DNA of 38,140 nt from an uncultured Porphyromonadaceae bacterium. GTDB lineage: Bacteria > Bacteroidota > Bacteroidia > Bacteroidales > Muribaculaceae. The notes beneath the pieces were generated by a model. That model searched no databases. It was not told the origin of the DNA and was given only the letters and a program-made list of their open reading frames with translations. The stretch is from the NCBI GenBank assembly GCA_945916235.1, contig CAMEGQ010000018.1, positions 1 to 38,140 on the forward strand, read 5' to 3'. Both the position numbers and the translations under genes were made by a program. Below are positions 8,553 to 16,716 of this stretch, in pieces. Positions within the stretch are counted from its first letter, which is position 1; each line of letters begins with the position of its first letter.

Positions 8553-9603
8553 ACTCCTCGGAATATTCGGCGGAGAAGACTCCCCGGTTCGAGGGAGCGA
8601 CTCCGAACATTTCGGACTCGAACTTCACCGGACGGCGGCCAGTGAAGCGCCACGTAAACTTGTAGGCGGTGAGGGTGTCGTCGGCGGTGGATTGCTCGCA
8701 AGTGTGGTCCTCGATGGCGATATCGTAGGGAGTGCCGTTGACCAATACTTGTGCCTGGTGGGAGGCTATGAGCTGCTCGTACGACTCCGCCTCTTCGGCG
8801 GTGACCGGGCCGGTGGTGACCTGATATGTGCGGTCCGTCTTGCGGTCATACTGCACAATCCGGCCACGGCAGGAAGCCGAGTCGCGCGATGTCTCCGTCT
8901 TGGTGACCATCACGCCTTCGACGTCGAGGAGCTCCGGGATGTTGAAGACATTCCGAAAGCAGAAGGTCAGGTAGGCCGGTGACGGAGTGATATAGCAGAG
9001 GAGCTGTCGCTTGCCGAGAGTGACGGCGAAGTAAATGACGTCGACGAGTGGCTTTTCCTCGATGTTGAGTAATGTTTTTATCATGCTGTCGACATCAAGC
9101 TCGGTGTAAAGCGAGTCCGGAATCGGACGGGTGCTTGTGTAGCTGAAAGAGGCTATATAGCCGCTGCTGTCATGGCCTACTGCCTTGATTATGAAATTGG
9201 CGTTGGCCTGCGCCGGAGCTGCGGCGAGTCTTACGACCGAGCCGCGATGCACGCGCCTCACGGAAGAAGAGAGGAGAAAATTTTTCGATGGTGAAAAATT
9301 TGCAATGAAGAGCTGCTCGCAATAGATGAAAGTGACTTCGGCCGAGGTGTTGCCGAATGCGATCACCACCGGAGCCATGGTTAGTCCTCGGGCGCGGAAA
9401 TGATCCTCGATCAGCGTGCCGGGGTCGAAGAGCTCCACGACGCCGTTGTAGGCGTAGAGGTCGGCGGAGAAAAAGGTGATGCCGCCGCATGAGAGGGAGA
9501 CGGCGAGCTTTGCTTCCGTGGTGGAAGCCTTGATCGAGTCCGCGTCGGCGGTGGGCACGGTGGACCCGGAAAGGATCGGAGATTCTATGAATGTCGTGGC
9601 CAT
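8545..9603 (-). CDS. hypothetical virion protein upstream of portal
   Basis: This 352-aa, beta-rich protein begins with a Ser/Thr-rich stretch (ATTFIESPILSGSTVP) and has many alternating hydrophobic segments. It is probably a virion component. Its place just before the portal cluster and just after a strong terminator suggests that it opens a separate transcription unit. I recognise no domain. A baseplate or distal-tail role is possible but not shown. Confidence 0.6.
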   Translation of the reverse strand: MATTFIESPILSGSTVPTADADSIKASTTEAKLAVSLSCGGITFFSADLYAYNGVVELFDPGTLIEDHFRARGLTMAPVVIAFGNTSAEVTFIYCEQLFIANFSPSKNFLLSSSVRRVHRGSVVRLAAAPAQANANFIIKAVGHDSSGYIASFSYTSTRPIPDSLYTELDVDSMIKTLLNIEEKPLVDVIYFAVTLGKRQLLCYITPSPAYLTFCFRNVFNIPELLDVEGVMVTKTETSRDSASCRGRIVQYDRKTDRTYQVTTGPVTAEEAESYEQLIASHQAQVLVNGTPYDIAIEDHTCEQSTADDTLTAYKFTWRFTGRRPVKFESEMFGVAPSNRGVFSAEYSEEYD

Positions 9604-9667
9604 ATCACAAAAATAATCGCGTATCGGGATGGGTAAAAAGACAAAGACCGCGGCGGGGTTGCAAAAC

Positions 9668-9694
9668 GGGCCGTCCCGGATTAAGGGGCGGCCC
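9668..9694 (-). terminator. terminator after holin-spanin genes
   Basis: A 10-bp GC-rich stem (one G-T pair) with a 7-base loop lies about 20 bp past the spanin stop. GTTTTG follows on the minus strand. It would separate the packaging-lysis genes from the portal genes downstream. Confidence 0.7.
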
Positions 9695-9715
9695 GGCTGC
9701 AGGAAAGGGGAAGAG

Positions 9716-10207
9716 CTACATTCGGAGGTGGCACAAAAGGCGCAAAAGTGGCTTGCGAAATATATAAACCAGTAAAAGAAGAAGTGCGATAGAGGATATC
9801 CAGAAGCCCGATAGGCGAAATTTCTGCCATGCTGTAAGGGGCTTTTCGACTTCGACCCGTTTCTCCTTCACCACAGGATAGGGGATGATGTGGTCGATAG
9901 AGTCGCGGATAAGCCTGACTTTTTCGCTGGTCAGGAAGACTGTGTCGGAGCGGATTCTGATGCGCTCTCGCCATCTCACTGTCTCCTTGACGACGGTGTC
10001 TCCGCGGAGCATGAGGAAAACTGAGTCGCGTATCACTACTGAATCGACGCGGACGGCGGCGGCAGTCCGGTCAGTGGAGTCCGCCGAGAGCTCGATGTGG
10101 CGGAAAGTCGACTCGGGAGGGACGTAGTCTTCCCGTGAGCATGAAGCTGCAGCGGCGGCTATCAGAACGCCCAATATAATCAGGAATTTTTTAAGCCAAC
10201 GGTTCAT
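9716..10207 (-). CDS. one-piece spanin (u-spanin) candidate
   Basis: This 163-aa protein has a lipoprotein signal peptide with the modified cysteine at residue 23 (AAAAASC). A long Arg/Val-rich alternating beta-like middle follows (about 45-110), and one C-terminal membrane segment lies at about 133-150 (FWISSIALLLLLVYIF). An outer-membrane lipid anchor at one end and an inner-membrane segment at the other is the defining layout of u-spanins, which fuse the two membranes in the last step of lysis. It overlaps the holin gene by 17 bp. The function is inferred from topology and neighbours, not from a sequence family. Confidence 0.68.
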   Translation of the reverse strand: MNRWLKKFLIILGVLIAAAAASCSREDYVPPESTFRHIELSADSTDRTAAAVRVDSVVIRDSVFLMLRGDTVVKETVRWRERIRIRSDTVFLTSEKVRLIRDSIDHIIPYPVVKEKRVEVEKPLTAWQKFRLSGFWISSIALLLLLVYIFRKPLLRLLCHLRM

Positions 10208-10517
10208 TGTCGGAAGTATTGGCAGGCTGTTCGGTGACTGTGGAGGAAACGGCTTTGCGCCGGTGGCCGGAGTGTCGTCCGGACGATGCCTGCAGTGAGT
10301 TGAGATAAGTTTTCAGCTGGAAATTGAGGTCGATGCCGAGGAAAGCACCGGCGGCGACGAGCGTCATGCCGAAGACGGTGATCACCGACGGGTGAATCTC
10401 GCCCTTCGGGGGCATGAAGACCGCGAGCATAACGAGTGCCATGCCGAAAATGATCAGCAGGAATGCGAGCACTGTCTGCGTGGTGATCTTGCGGCGTATT
10501 ATTATGTGGTGGCTCAT
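10191..10517 (-). CDS. putative holin
   Basis: This 108-aa protein has two predicted membrane segments (about 13-35 and 44-65) and a hydrophilic, Ser- and His-rich C-terminal tail, as in class II holins. It would form lesions in the inner membrane and release the endolysin. It lies just upstream of the spanin candidate, overlapping it by 17 bp, and downstream of the terminase. CTCTCTCC precedes the ATG. The endolysin is not adjacent but about 9 kb downstream, which is unusual for a lysis cassette. Confidence 0.65.
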   Translation of the reverse strand: MSHHIIIRRKITTQTVLAFLLIIFGMALVMLAVFMPPKGEIHPSVITVFGMTLVAAGAFLGIDLNFQLKTYLNSLQASSGRHSGHRRKAVSSTVTEQPANTSDNEPLA

Positions 10518-10561
10518 GAGGAGAGAGTTTTAGGCCAGAAGTCAGAATTATTAAGTCAGAG

Positions 10562-10588
10562 CAAAAATAATGACTGTGCGCGGGCAAA
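10562..10588 (-). promoter_or_regulatory. possible promoter for holin-spanin genes
   Basis: On the minus strand a -7 match, TATTTTTG (10562-10569), lies 15 bp after a TTTG (10585-10588). The spacing is shorter than the usual 19-21 bp, so this is a weak candidate. It sits in the 153-bp gap between terminase and holin. Confidence 0.3.
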
Positions 10589-10605
10589 AAAAAGACAGCT
10601 GCATA

Positions 10606-10682
10606 CTGTAAAGAAAATTGAAAATTCTTTACAGCATTTTCGGAATACTGTAAAGAAACCCCGATTTTCTTTACAGTATTCC
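10606..10682. repeat. two hairpins built from four CTGTAAAGAA units
   Basis: The unit CTGTAAAGAA occurs four times in alternating orientation. The first pair (10606-10615 with 10625-10634) forms a 10-bp stem. The second pair (10642-10658 with 10666-10682) forms a perfect 17-bp stem with a 7-base loop and spans the stop codon of the terminase gene. The block could work as a tandem terminator for leftward transcripts, or as a protein-binding site. Confidence 0.85.
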
Positions 10683-12317
10683 GCCAGTATCGATCATGGC
10701 GACGCCGGAATATGGGCGGCGCTCGCATCCGATGTAGAGGGTGTCGAAGGCGTCGGTGCCGTCCGTACGGTGCTCGAGCAGGTCTTCCTCCGACTCTGCG
10801 AGCTTCTCCCCCGACTTGTTCTTGCGGAAGCCGTTGCGTCCGCGCTCCACACCGGCCGACTGGATGGCGAGAATCAGGTCATCGTTATTCTGTCGGTTGA
10901 AGTATGGGGTGAGACGGTTCTTTCCGGCGAACCCACGGTTGATCAAGTTATATTTTTCATCATGGCGCATTGGGTTGCCGAGAGGCACAGGCACCACGCG
11001 CCAACCATGACGCTCGAATTCCGAGATGATAGAATATCTGAAGTCGATGTTGTTGACGGCGTAGTTAGAGCCGAGAGCGGTGGTATCGTAATAGAAGACC
11101 ACCGTCTTCTCCCGATGGTGGGCGTAATACTGGCAGAAGTTTGCAATCAGCGCCGGGATCTTACGGTCAAACTTGACGTAGAAAGATTTTAGGACGTTGA
11201 GACGGCCGAGCCTCTCATCAGGCTGGCCGGCCACTATCCAGTTGATGTTGGCGTTGTAGTCCATGCCGATGCAGATGGGTGCGTAGCGGTCGAGGTCGCG
11301 GTCCGCGCGGCAGTCCATAGCCTCCGGAACGAACTCATAATCGAATGAGTCGAGATACTCGAAGTCCGAGGCGTTGTATTTGTGATCCTCCTGCATCGAG
11401 GAGTAGAAGCCATCCTTGGCGATGCCGATCTTGCGGCACATGATGGATGTCTGGAATGTAAGCGGCGTTAGGTCGCGCTTCATGTCGCGCAGATATTGCT
11501 CGCCGAGGAGCTCCACATTTTCCACCGAGGAATATTCGCGGTAGTATGTGGCCACGGAGCGGAGGCGGTTGACGTTGCGGTCGAGGCGCCGGAGGTGCCC
11601 CTTGAGATAGTCTGGCGGCTCAATGCCGGCCTTGCGCATCTCGAGGATCTTTTGCTTGAGGCGCCAGATTTCATAGACGCCGCCGCCGATAGCGTCGATG
11701 ACCCGCTTATCCATTTTTTTCTCATACTCCAGGAACCACGATCCCTTTTTAGACTGCGGCATATCGGAGAGAATGAGCATCGCATGGTTGAAGGAGTGGC
11801 GGCAGAAATGCGTCTTGATGCCGCCGTTGGCCGGCAGTGTTTCCTGAGTGAGCTTGACAGGGTCGACGAACTTTGCCTCGTCGACCAGGACCCAAGAAAG
11901 AGTCAGAGAGTTTGCGGCTCCGGGCCTGTCCTGCGAAAGGATCACGGCCACGGAGCCATTGTAAAAGGCGATGACGTTTTCCCACTGGAGCGGCTCTGTG
12001 ATAGGCTGGGCGAAAGATTTTGGCGGTTTCCGCCCCACCACATAATGGATGCCTCTCTTATATCCCCATCGGGTCCATGCCGCGAAGAGTCCGGGGAGAG
12101 TATTAGTGAGGCCGTGCTTGAAGGTAGGCACGACAATGCCTCCCGTAGAGCCCGGCATCCTCTGGATCATTTTCAGGATGTATGGAGCTGCGATGGAGTC
12201 CGTCTTGCCCGTACGACGTCCTGCCACGATGACTGTAGTCCTCGCGGCTATCAGTTGTGTTGTCAGCTGCGGGCGGTTGAAATATACCTGCTTCGCTTTG
12301 GGATTCGTCTGGATCAT
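10671..12317 (-). CDS. terminase large subunit
   Basis: This 548-aa DNA-packaging motor has an N-terminal ATPase with Walker A GRRTGKT at residues 33-39 and Walker B LVDEA at 144-148. The C-terminal RNase H-like nuclease has candidate metal-binding Asp353 (GMDYN), Asp411 (YYDTTA) and the Asp cluster at 519-525 (DGTDAFD). It uses ATP to drive DNA into the prohead and cuts the concatemer. It overlaps the small-terminase candidate by 4 bp (ATGA), so the two are translationally coupled. Its last codons lie in a long hairpin. Confidence 0.95.
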   Translation of the reverse strand: MIQTNPKAKQVYFNRPQLTTQLIAARTTVIVAGRRTGKTDSIAAPYILKMIQRMPGSTGGIVVPTFKHGLTNTLPGLFAAWTRWGYKRGIHYVVGRKPPKSFAQPITEPLQWENVIAFYNGSVAVILSQDRPGAANSLTLSWVLVDEAKFVDPVKLTQETLPANGGIKTHFCRHSFNHAMLILSDMPQSKKGSWFLEYEKKMDKRVIDAIGGGVYEIWRLKQKILEMRKAGIEPPDYLKGHLRRLDRNVNRLRSVATYYREYSSVENVELLGEQYLRDMKRDLTPLTFQTSIMCRKIGIAKDGFYSSMQEDHKYNASDFEYLDSFDYEFVPEAMDCRADRDLDRYAPICIGMDYNANINWIVAGQPDERLGRLNVLKSFYVKFDRKIPALIANFCQYYAHHREKTVVFYYDTTALGSNYAVNNIDFRYSIISEFERHGWRVVPVPLGNPMRHDEKYNLINRGFAGKNRLTPYFNRQNNDDLILAIQSAGVERGRNGFRKNKSGEKLAESEEDLLEHRTDGTDAFDTLYIGCERRPYSGVAMIDTGGIL

Positions 12318-12946
12318 GATTCCGGTGGTGTTTGTAGGTCGGGCGCCTTGTCGGGGAAGATCTTCTCCTCCTCGAGGTCGACTTCCTCGAAATCGACGTC
12401 TGTAATATCGGCGAAGTCGCGCGAGAGCTCCTTTGTGAGCTTGTCGATATGTTCATACACATTCGGGATGGCCGGCAGACCGAGCACGGTGACGTCGAGC
12501 GTGGCGCAGAAAGGCTGCGGCACAATCTCGTCGTATGGCACGGCCATCTCGTCCTCGAGGTCTACACGGTTATATTTCGCATAGGAGGAGGCTGCGCGCT
12601 CCATCGTCTTGGTATCCTTCCGGGCCTTCGCCATGGCGTAGGTCTCGAGAATCATTTCATTATAGCGTACTCGGTGGAAATCGCGTGAGTTCTGCTGCAT
12701 CATCGGCGCTATCTGGTGTATGATCGCGATGTCGGAGTAGGCGCACGACTGCGAGACATCATAGCGCGACATTATCTGGTCGCGGAGCTGGCGGTCTTTG
12801 ATAGCAGGGTTCGCAAGCCAGTAGTTATACATGTCGCGTATGCGGAGGATGCGTTCGGCGAATGCGGCGGGGTATCTTTCGCGGAGTTCCTCTTCGGGGG
12901 TGAAGAGGTCGGTTCGGCAGGCGTCAATGGCTGAGGGGAGTGGCAT
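12314..12946 (-). CDS. putative terminase small subunit
   Basis: This 210-aa protein has a helical N-terminal half with an HTH-like stretch (RQLRDQIMSRYDVSQSCAYSDIAII), a long helix, and an acidic C-terminus (DFADITDVDFEEVDLEEEK). That layout and the ATGA overlap with the large terminase make it the best candidate for the DNA-recognising small subunit. The 91-aa HTH protein just upstream is an alternative. The ATG follows TCTTTCTCCC rather than a Shine-Dalgarno sequence. Confidence 0.6.
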   Translation of the reverse strand: MPLPSAIDACRTDLFTPEEELRERYPAAFAERILRIRDMYNYWLANPAIKDRQLRDQIMSRYDVSQSCAYSDIAIIHQIAPMMQQNSRDFHRVRYNEMILETYAMAKARKDTKTMERAASSYAKYNRVDLEDEMAVPYDEIVPQPFCATLDVTVLGLPAIPNVYEHIDKLTKELSRDFADITDVDFEEVDLEEEKIFPDKAPDLQTPPES

Positions 12947-12958
12947 GGGAGAAAGAAT

Positions 12959-13234
12959 TTATTCGTCGTCCTCCATATCGAGGAGCGCCTTTTCAGACAT
13001 TTCGATAGCCGCCGGAGAACCTACGCGGGCAAGGGTGGCCATCTGCTTGCGGATCTCGAGCTTCTGCGAGAGTTTGCCCTTGATATATGCCTTTCGGGCA
13101 GGGTGGCCCTCTGACTGAATGTCGGCCTTGAAGAGCTCTTCGGGAATGTCGAGATAGATTGCTATCTCCGACGGCTTCGTGTAGAGCTGGGCGAACTGCT
13201 CAATCTTTTCCAACTGTTCGGCTGAATACTTCAT
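12959..13234 (-). CDS. small helix-turn-helix protein, terminase-associated
   Basis: This 91-aa, all-helical protein has a pattern (FAQLYTKPSEIAIYLDIPEELFKADI) like the DNA-binding helices of small terminases, and a C-terminal helical part (ARVGSPAAIEMSEKALLDM) often found behind such domains. It overlaps the PLD-like gene by 35 bp and lies 12 bp before the 210-aa candidate. It may be the true small terminase or a partner of it. Confidence 0.6.
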   Translation of the reverse strand: MKYSAEQLEKIEQFAQLYTKPSEIAIYLDIPEELFKADIQSEGHPARKAYIKGKLSQKLEIRKQMATLARVGSPAAIEMSEKALLDMEDDE

Positions 13235-13718
13235 TGAATGGCACTGACTGGCGTGTTATTACATAATTTATTTGCTCTGTGAGCGAGTCGAAGATCTCCG
13301 GCGAAGTGGAGATGCATCCCGACTCGTATCGGTTGCCGCGCGTGAGATTCTGGGAGGTGACGACCGAAACTTTCCAACGGTCGTTGCCGACGAGTAGAAT
13401 CTTGGCATGGCTGGAGGCGAGATAGCAGTTTCTTACCGTCTGGGCGATGAACGGCCATAAGATAAGCGTCTTGTTGGTGGCTTTGAAGTCGAGCACGATA
13501 TCGATATCGGTGACGAGCCCCTCCTGCCGGATGAAATAGAGGCGACGTAGGAACTCCTCGGAGATCGAGAAGGAGGTCATCTTGATGGCCGCCGGACCGG
13601 TCTGTTCGAGAACCCACTGCAGAATGTCGGCGACCTGCAGGAGGTTCGACATGTAAGCCTGCTGCGGCTTGTCGGCGAGCGGCTTTAATACGGTGTTGAT
13701 GTAGTCGGCATGGTTCAT
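13200..13718 (-). CDS. phospholipase D-like (PLD superfamily) protein
   Basis: This 172-aa protein has a single PLD-type half near its end: SHAKILLVGNDRWKVSVVTSQNLTRGNRYESG. This matches the order His-x-Lys then S-x-N-(L/T) seen in PLDc_2 domains, but the Asp after Lys is displaced and the usual Gly before Ser is Thr. Family members are nucleases or lipases that act as dimers, so this could be a weak or altered nuclease. It sits between an unknown gene and the terminase genes, which would fit a role in packaging or in dealing with host DNA, but this is inference. Its ATG overlaps the upstream stop (ATGA). Confidence 0.6.
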   Translation of the reverse strand: MNHADYINTVLKPLADKPQQAYMSNLLQVADILQWVLEQTGPAAIKMTSFSISEEFLRRLYFIRQEGLVTDIDIVLDFKATNKTLILWPFIAQTVRNCYLASSHAKILLVGNDRWKVSVVTSQNLTRGNRYESGCISTSPEIFDSLTEQINYVITRQSVPFNEVFSRTVGKD

Positions 13719-14443
13719 GACAGCTTGAGTTCTGACATTTTTGCCTTGACTTTCTCCGACGGCGCCGGAATCTGCGCGTATAGTTTGCGGATTCTGTCGG
13801 CCATGGATTGCGACGGCTCCTTGGCATATTTGCCGAGGAGGAGATTGATCGTCTTGGCGGCATTCTTGGCCGAAGTCCGGGCGTCGACGGCGCGGACGGT
13901 GGCGGCAAGCGGAGTACCCTTAACGTAGTGATCATAGAGATTCCAATTGTCGCGATACTGGAGATCCAGCTTTATGATATCCTTTGCAAGAGGATAGCGG
14001 TCCGAGTCCGGGCATGTTGAATTCGTGGAATTGATCATTCGGAGGCGGGTGTGTGCGTCGCGCATTCGGCGCATGATGTCGGCGTTGTCGATATAGAGCT
14101 GCTGCACCTCCGGGGGGAGCATGTCGTGGTCGGCCCGTTTGCCGCGCTGGAACTCCGAGCGTGTCGATCGTGAGAAACCATGCTGCTCGGCGATGCCGTC
14201 GACGGTGGCCATCATCCGCGCCACTTCCTCGTGAGTGGTGTCGATGAGACGCTGCTTGAGTATCTTCTGGAGATGATATTCAAGCGTAGGCGCATGTTTG
14301 GCTGGATTGCGCAGGATGTTATTGTAGAGGATGCGGTTGCGATTGACCCGCAGCAGCAGCTCTGCACCGGCGGCGATGTCACGCTGATCAGCCGGAGTGT
14401 CGAGCCATTCCTTAATTTTGGGAGTCAGTTCGAGATTGATCAT
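13715..14443 (-). CDS. hypothetical phage protein (242 aa)
   Basis: This 242-aa, strongly helical and basic protein has segments rich in Arg and Asn (LLLRVNRNRILYNNILRNP) and an extended linker. No domain is recognised. It overlaps both neighbours by 4 bp (ATGA at 13715 and 14440), so it is coupled to the phosphoribosyltransferase before it and the PLD-like protein after it. The three may act together. Confidence 0.65.
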   Translation of the reverse strand: MINLELTPKIKEWLDTPADQRDIAAGAELLLRVNRNRILYNNILRNPAKHAPTLEYHLQKILKQRLIDTTHEEVARMMATVDGIAEQHGFSRSTRSEFQRGKRADHDMLPPEVQQLYIDNADIMRRMRDAHTRLRMINSTNSTCPDSDRYPLAKDIIKLDLQYRDNWNLYDHYVKGTPLAATVRAVDARTSAKNAAKTINLLLGKYAKEPSQSMADRIRKLYAQIPAPSEKVKAKMSELKLS

Positions 14444-15117
14444 AGCTTGTTGTTGATTCCTGAAACGAACAATAAATTTTTACCGAGAGGAAGGAGCAGC
14501 TCCTTCATCGCCTTGAGCGTGGAGCCTGTGGTAACGAAATCGTCGAACACTATTACGTTAGGCTCCTCGGGCATGATGTTGAGGGTAAAGCTCGCGTTAA
14601 TGCGCTGTCGGGAGTGGCAGAAGGCCACGTCCTCGTAGAATGGGATTCCGAGGCGCGCGGCGATTTCGGCGCTGATCAGTGTCGCAAAGTTGCGGACTTT
14701 GTGGCGGCGCTTCGGGGAAGTGCAGACGCACCAGTGGCCGGAGGCGAAAGAAGAGCCGAGCACCTGAAAAAGCAAGTCCGACACGGCCTCCGCGAAATGC
14801 GGTATTTCAGCCGGGTCGGACTTGATTTCCGTCAGGGTTCGCCCCATGAGGGATTTTTGCCATACGGAGAGGAACCAGACGCCGGCGCGGCGTGTGATTC
14901 GCGGTCGGTAGTCGAAGTTGCAGCGCGCCTCGAGGCTGTTGTCCCATGCCTTCCGCTTTTGGACCGCGAAGATATCGCGGACCGGGTCAGCCGGCGCGAG
15001 AGCCGGATCGATGCCGAGGGGACGCACGTCTGTCAGGATGGCGTCAATGGCATCGGTCAGGCTCCCGTGGTGGTCAGACTGATGAGCCTGATGAGGCTCC
15101 TTCGTTGATGGTTCCAT
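14440..15117 (-). CDS. phosphoribosyltransferase-like protein (ComF-type)
   Basis: This 225-aa protein has the PRPP-binding signature at about residues 190-201 (VFDDFVTTGSTL): two acidic residues and a T-T-G-S-T loop preceded by hydrophobic strands. The upstream part contains CVCTSPKRRHKVRNFATLISAEIA, as in ComF-like enzymes. Such enzymes transfer or release ribose-phosphate groups on bases; the substrate here is unknown. The start at 15117 overlaps the tail-tube gene by 44 bp, so a later non-ATG start is possible. A much longer in-frame ATG at 15279 only adds low-complexity shadow. Confidence 0.75.
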   Translation of the reverse strand: MEPSTKEPHQAHQSDHHGSLTDAIDAILTDVRPLGIDPALAPADPVRDIFAVQKRKAWDNSLEARCNFDYRPRITRRAGVWFLSVWQKSLMGRTLTEIKSDPAEIPHFAEAVSDLLFQVLGSSFASGHWCVCTSPKRRHKVRNFATLISAEIAARLGIPFYEDVAFCHSRQRINASFTLNIMPEEPNVIVFDDFVTTGSTLKAMKELLLPLGKNLLFVSGINNKL

Positions 15118-15655
15118 CCTCTGTCGGGATTTCGCCCTCGTAGAACGGCATCGAGCACTCGTCGGAAGCGGTGACCGTGAGCGTGGTGGAAGAGGTGCCG
15201 GTGGCACCCTGGCCGAGCGCCTGGGCGGGAGCGACGCGGGCGCCCCAGTCCACGTTGCCGAAGCAGCGGAAGCGGCCATACATATCCTCTACGAGCACGA
15301 TGCACTCTGTGTTGAGGAATGGAGAGATGGCGGCGGTTGCCTCCGGGCCAACGTCAGGATGGACGAGCGTAAGCTGGTTGTTGAATGTCTGCGAGGGGAA
15401 CTCTCCCTGGGGGTCGGACTTCGGTTCGGCCTTGTCGGGGAGATGGTCGATCACCAGCCACTTCTTCCCCTCCACGAGGGTGAATTTGCCCTTATAGGTG
15501 GCGGTGGTGGGTCGGCCGAGTTCGTCTCGTTCCAGCGTGGGGAACGTGGCGACGTCGGCTTTTGCTACTATATAAGCCCTGCGGCGGATGCCCGGCTTGA
15601 CGGGCTTCCCTTCGCACCAGGGCATTGACTTGAGAATTGATGTGCACTTAGCCAT
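15074..15655 (-). CDS. putative major tail tube protein
   Basis: This 193-aa protein begins MAKCTSILKSMPWCEG and contains GIRRRAYIVAKADV, KGKFTLVEGKKWLVID and a late GQGATGTSSTTLTV stretch, with a beta-rich pattern. Proteins of this length and style directly downstream of the capsid gene in Bacteroidales phages are tail-tube candidates; this matches family features I recall but could not search. CCTCTCC lies just upstream of the ATG. Abundant virion proteins are expected in this slot. Confidence 0.5.
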   Translation of the reverse strand: MAKCTSILKSMPWCEGKPVKPGIRRRAYIVAKADVATFPTLERDELGRPTTATYKGKFTLVEGKKWLVIDHLPDKAEPKSDPQGEFPSQTFNNQLTLVHPDVGPEATAAISPFLNTECIVLVEDMYGRFRCFGNVDWGARVAPAQALGQGATGTSSTTLTVTASDECSMPFYEGEIPTEDGTINEGASSGSSV

Positions 15656-15723
15656 AATTGGAGAGGTTACTGTTTTTCGGGATCAGTTGTTGTAGTGGAG
15701 CCGTCTGCCTATGGTTTGGAGGG

Positions 15724-16695
15724 TTAGTCGGCGAGCTCGATGATAGCGAGGCAGCGCGGGTCGATGGAGCGGAACTGTGCGCCGAGCCACATGTTAGTGG
15801 CGAAGGAGAGCGTATAGTGGTCCTTGCGCATGATGTCGACAGCCTTCTCGTCGTTGGCGTTGTCGGTGCCCCACCACATGTTCTCTTTCTGTGTGAGGAT
15901 CATTCGCTTCTGGCCTGCCAATTCGGGGAGGCCTACGATAGTGATCTTTCTGTTCGACCCCTCGAGATATGGCTGGTTGTATGCGTCGTTATAGCTTACT
16001 GCCTGATGCGTGGCAAGGTAAGACTCGTTATACATGTCGGCCACGAGCGGGTCGCAGAGCAGGAGGTTGTTCTGGGCGCGGAGGAAGGGATTGATGCGGA
16101 ACACTACCTCTTCTTTCAGGAGGTCGCAGGCGTTCGCAAACGTCATCTGATTCTGGAGCTTGAAATAGTTTCCGGCAGCGGCGGAAATCTTTTCTGCGGT
16201 GATCTCCTTTCCGGCGATGGTGAGCAGGCCGTCGCAGAGGTCGATGGTGCGGTCGCCGTTGGGATTGCGGACGCCGAGCAGGACGGCCTCGGCGATATGC
16301 TGGCCGCGAGCCTTTGCGAGCTGGAAGAGGACGAGCGCCGTAGTGGAGGCTCCCTTGATGGCCTCGCCGGCGATTGGGTCGTCGTAGCCCATCGTATATG
16401 CGGCGTAGTCGACCGGGGCGAATTCCTCTACAGAATTGCCAAGGAATGTCTCTAATTCGCGGAAAGCGATGTTCACCTGGGCGCTGCCGGATCGGTTTTT
16501 CTTAAACGGCGCGATCTGGGAATCGGCCGAGACTGACGGGAGTTTCTGTTTCCCGCGCAGTTTGTTGACGCCATACATGTACTTGAGCACGTCCATGGCG
16601 GTGCGAACTGGAAGATCAAGAAGTGTTGTGCCCCACTTGACGGCGGTTTTTTTGTAATCTTCGAGTTCGCTTTCGCTAATGATAATCTGAGCCAT
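15724..16695 (-). CDS. major capsid protein
   Basis: This 323-aa protein of HK97-like size lies directly after the protease-scaffold gene. It has the expected order of an N-terminal arm, an alpha/beta P-domain and a C-terminal run with LILTQKENMWWGTDN, DIMRKDHYTLSFATNMWLGAQFRSIDP. The last part is typical of capsid proteins of Bacteroidales siphoviruses. It builds the icosahedral shell. The ATG follows ATCTCTCC. The 68-bp gap downstream before the tail-tube gene has no clear structure. Confidence 0.82.
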   Translation of the reverse strand: MAQIIISESELEDYKKTAVKWGTTLLDLPVRTAMDVLKYMYGVNKLRGKQKLPSVSADSQIAPFKKNRSGSAQVNIAFRELETFLGNSVEEFAPVDYAAYTMGYDDPIAGEAIKGASTTALVLFQLAKARGQHIAEAVLLGVRNPNGDRTIDLCDGLLTIAGKEITAEKISAAAGNYFKLQNQMTFANACDLLKEEVVFRINPFLRAQNNLLLCDPLVADMYNESYLATHQAVSYNDAYNQPYLEGSNRKITIVGLPELAGQKRMILTQKENMWWGTDNANDEKAVDIMRKDHYTLSFATNMWLGAQFRSIDPRCLAIIELAD

Positions 16696-16716
16696 AATAG
16701 GAGAGATGGTTAATGG

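Noticed and set aside
14440-15279. Longer start at 15279 for the phosphoribosyltransferase
   Set aside because: The extra 54 residues are Ser/Arg/Pro-rich shadow of the tail-tube gene and would overlap it by over 200 bp.
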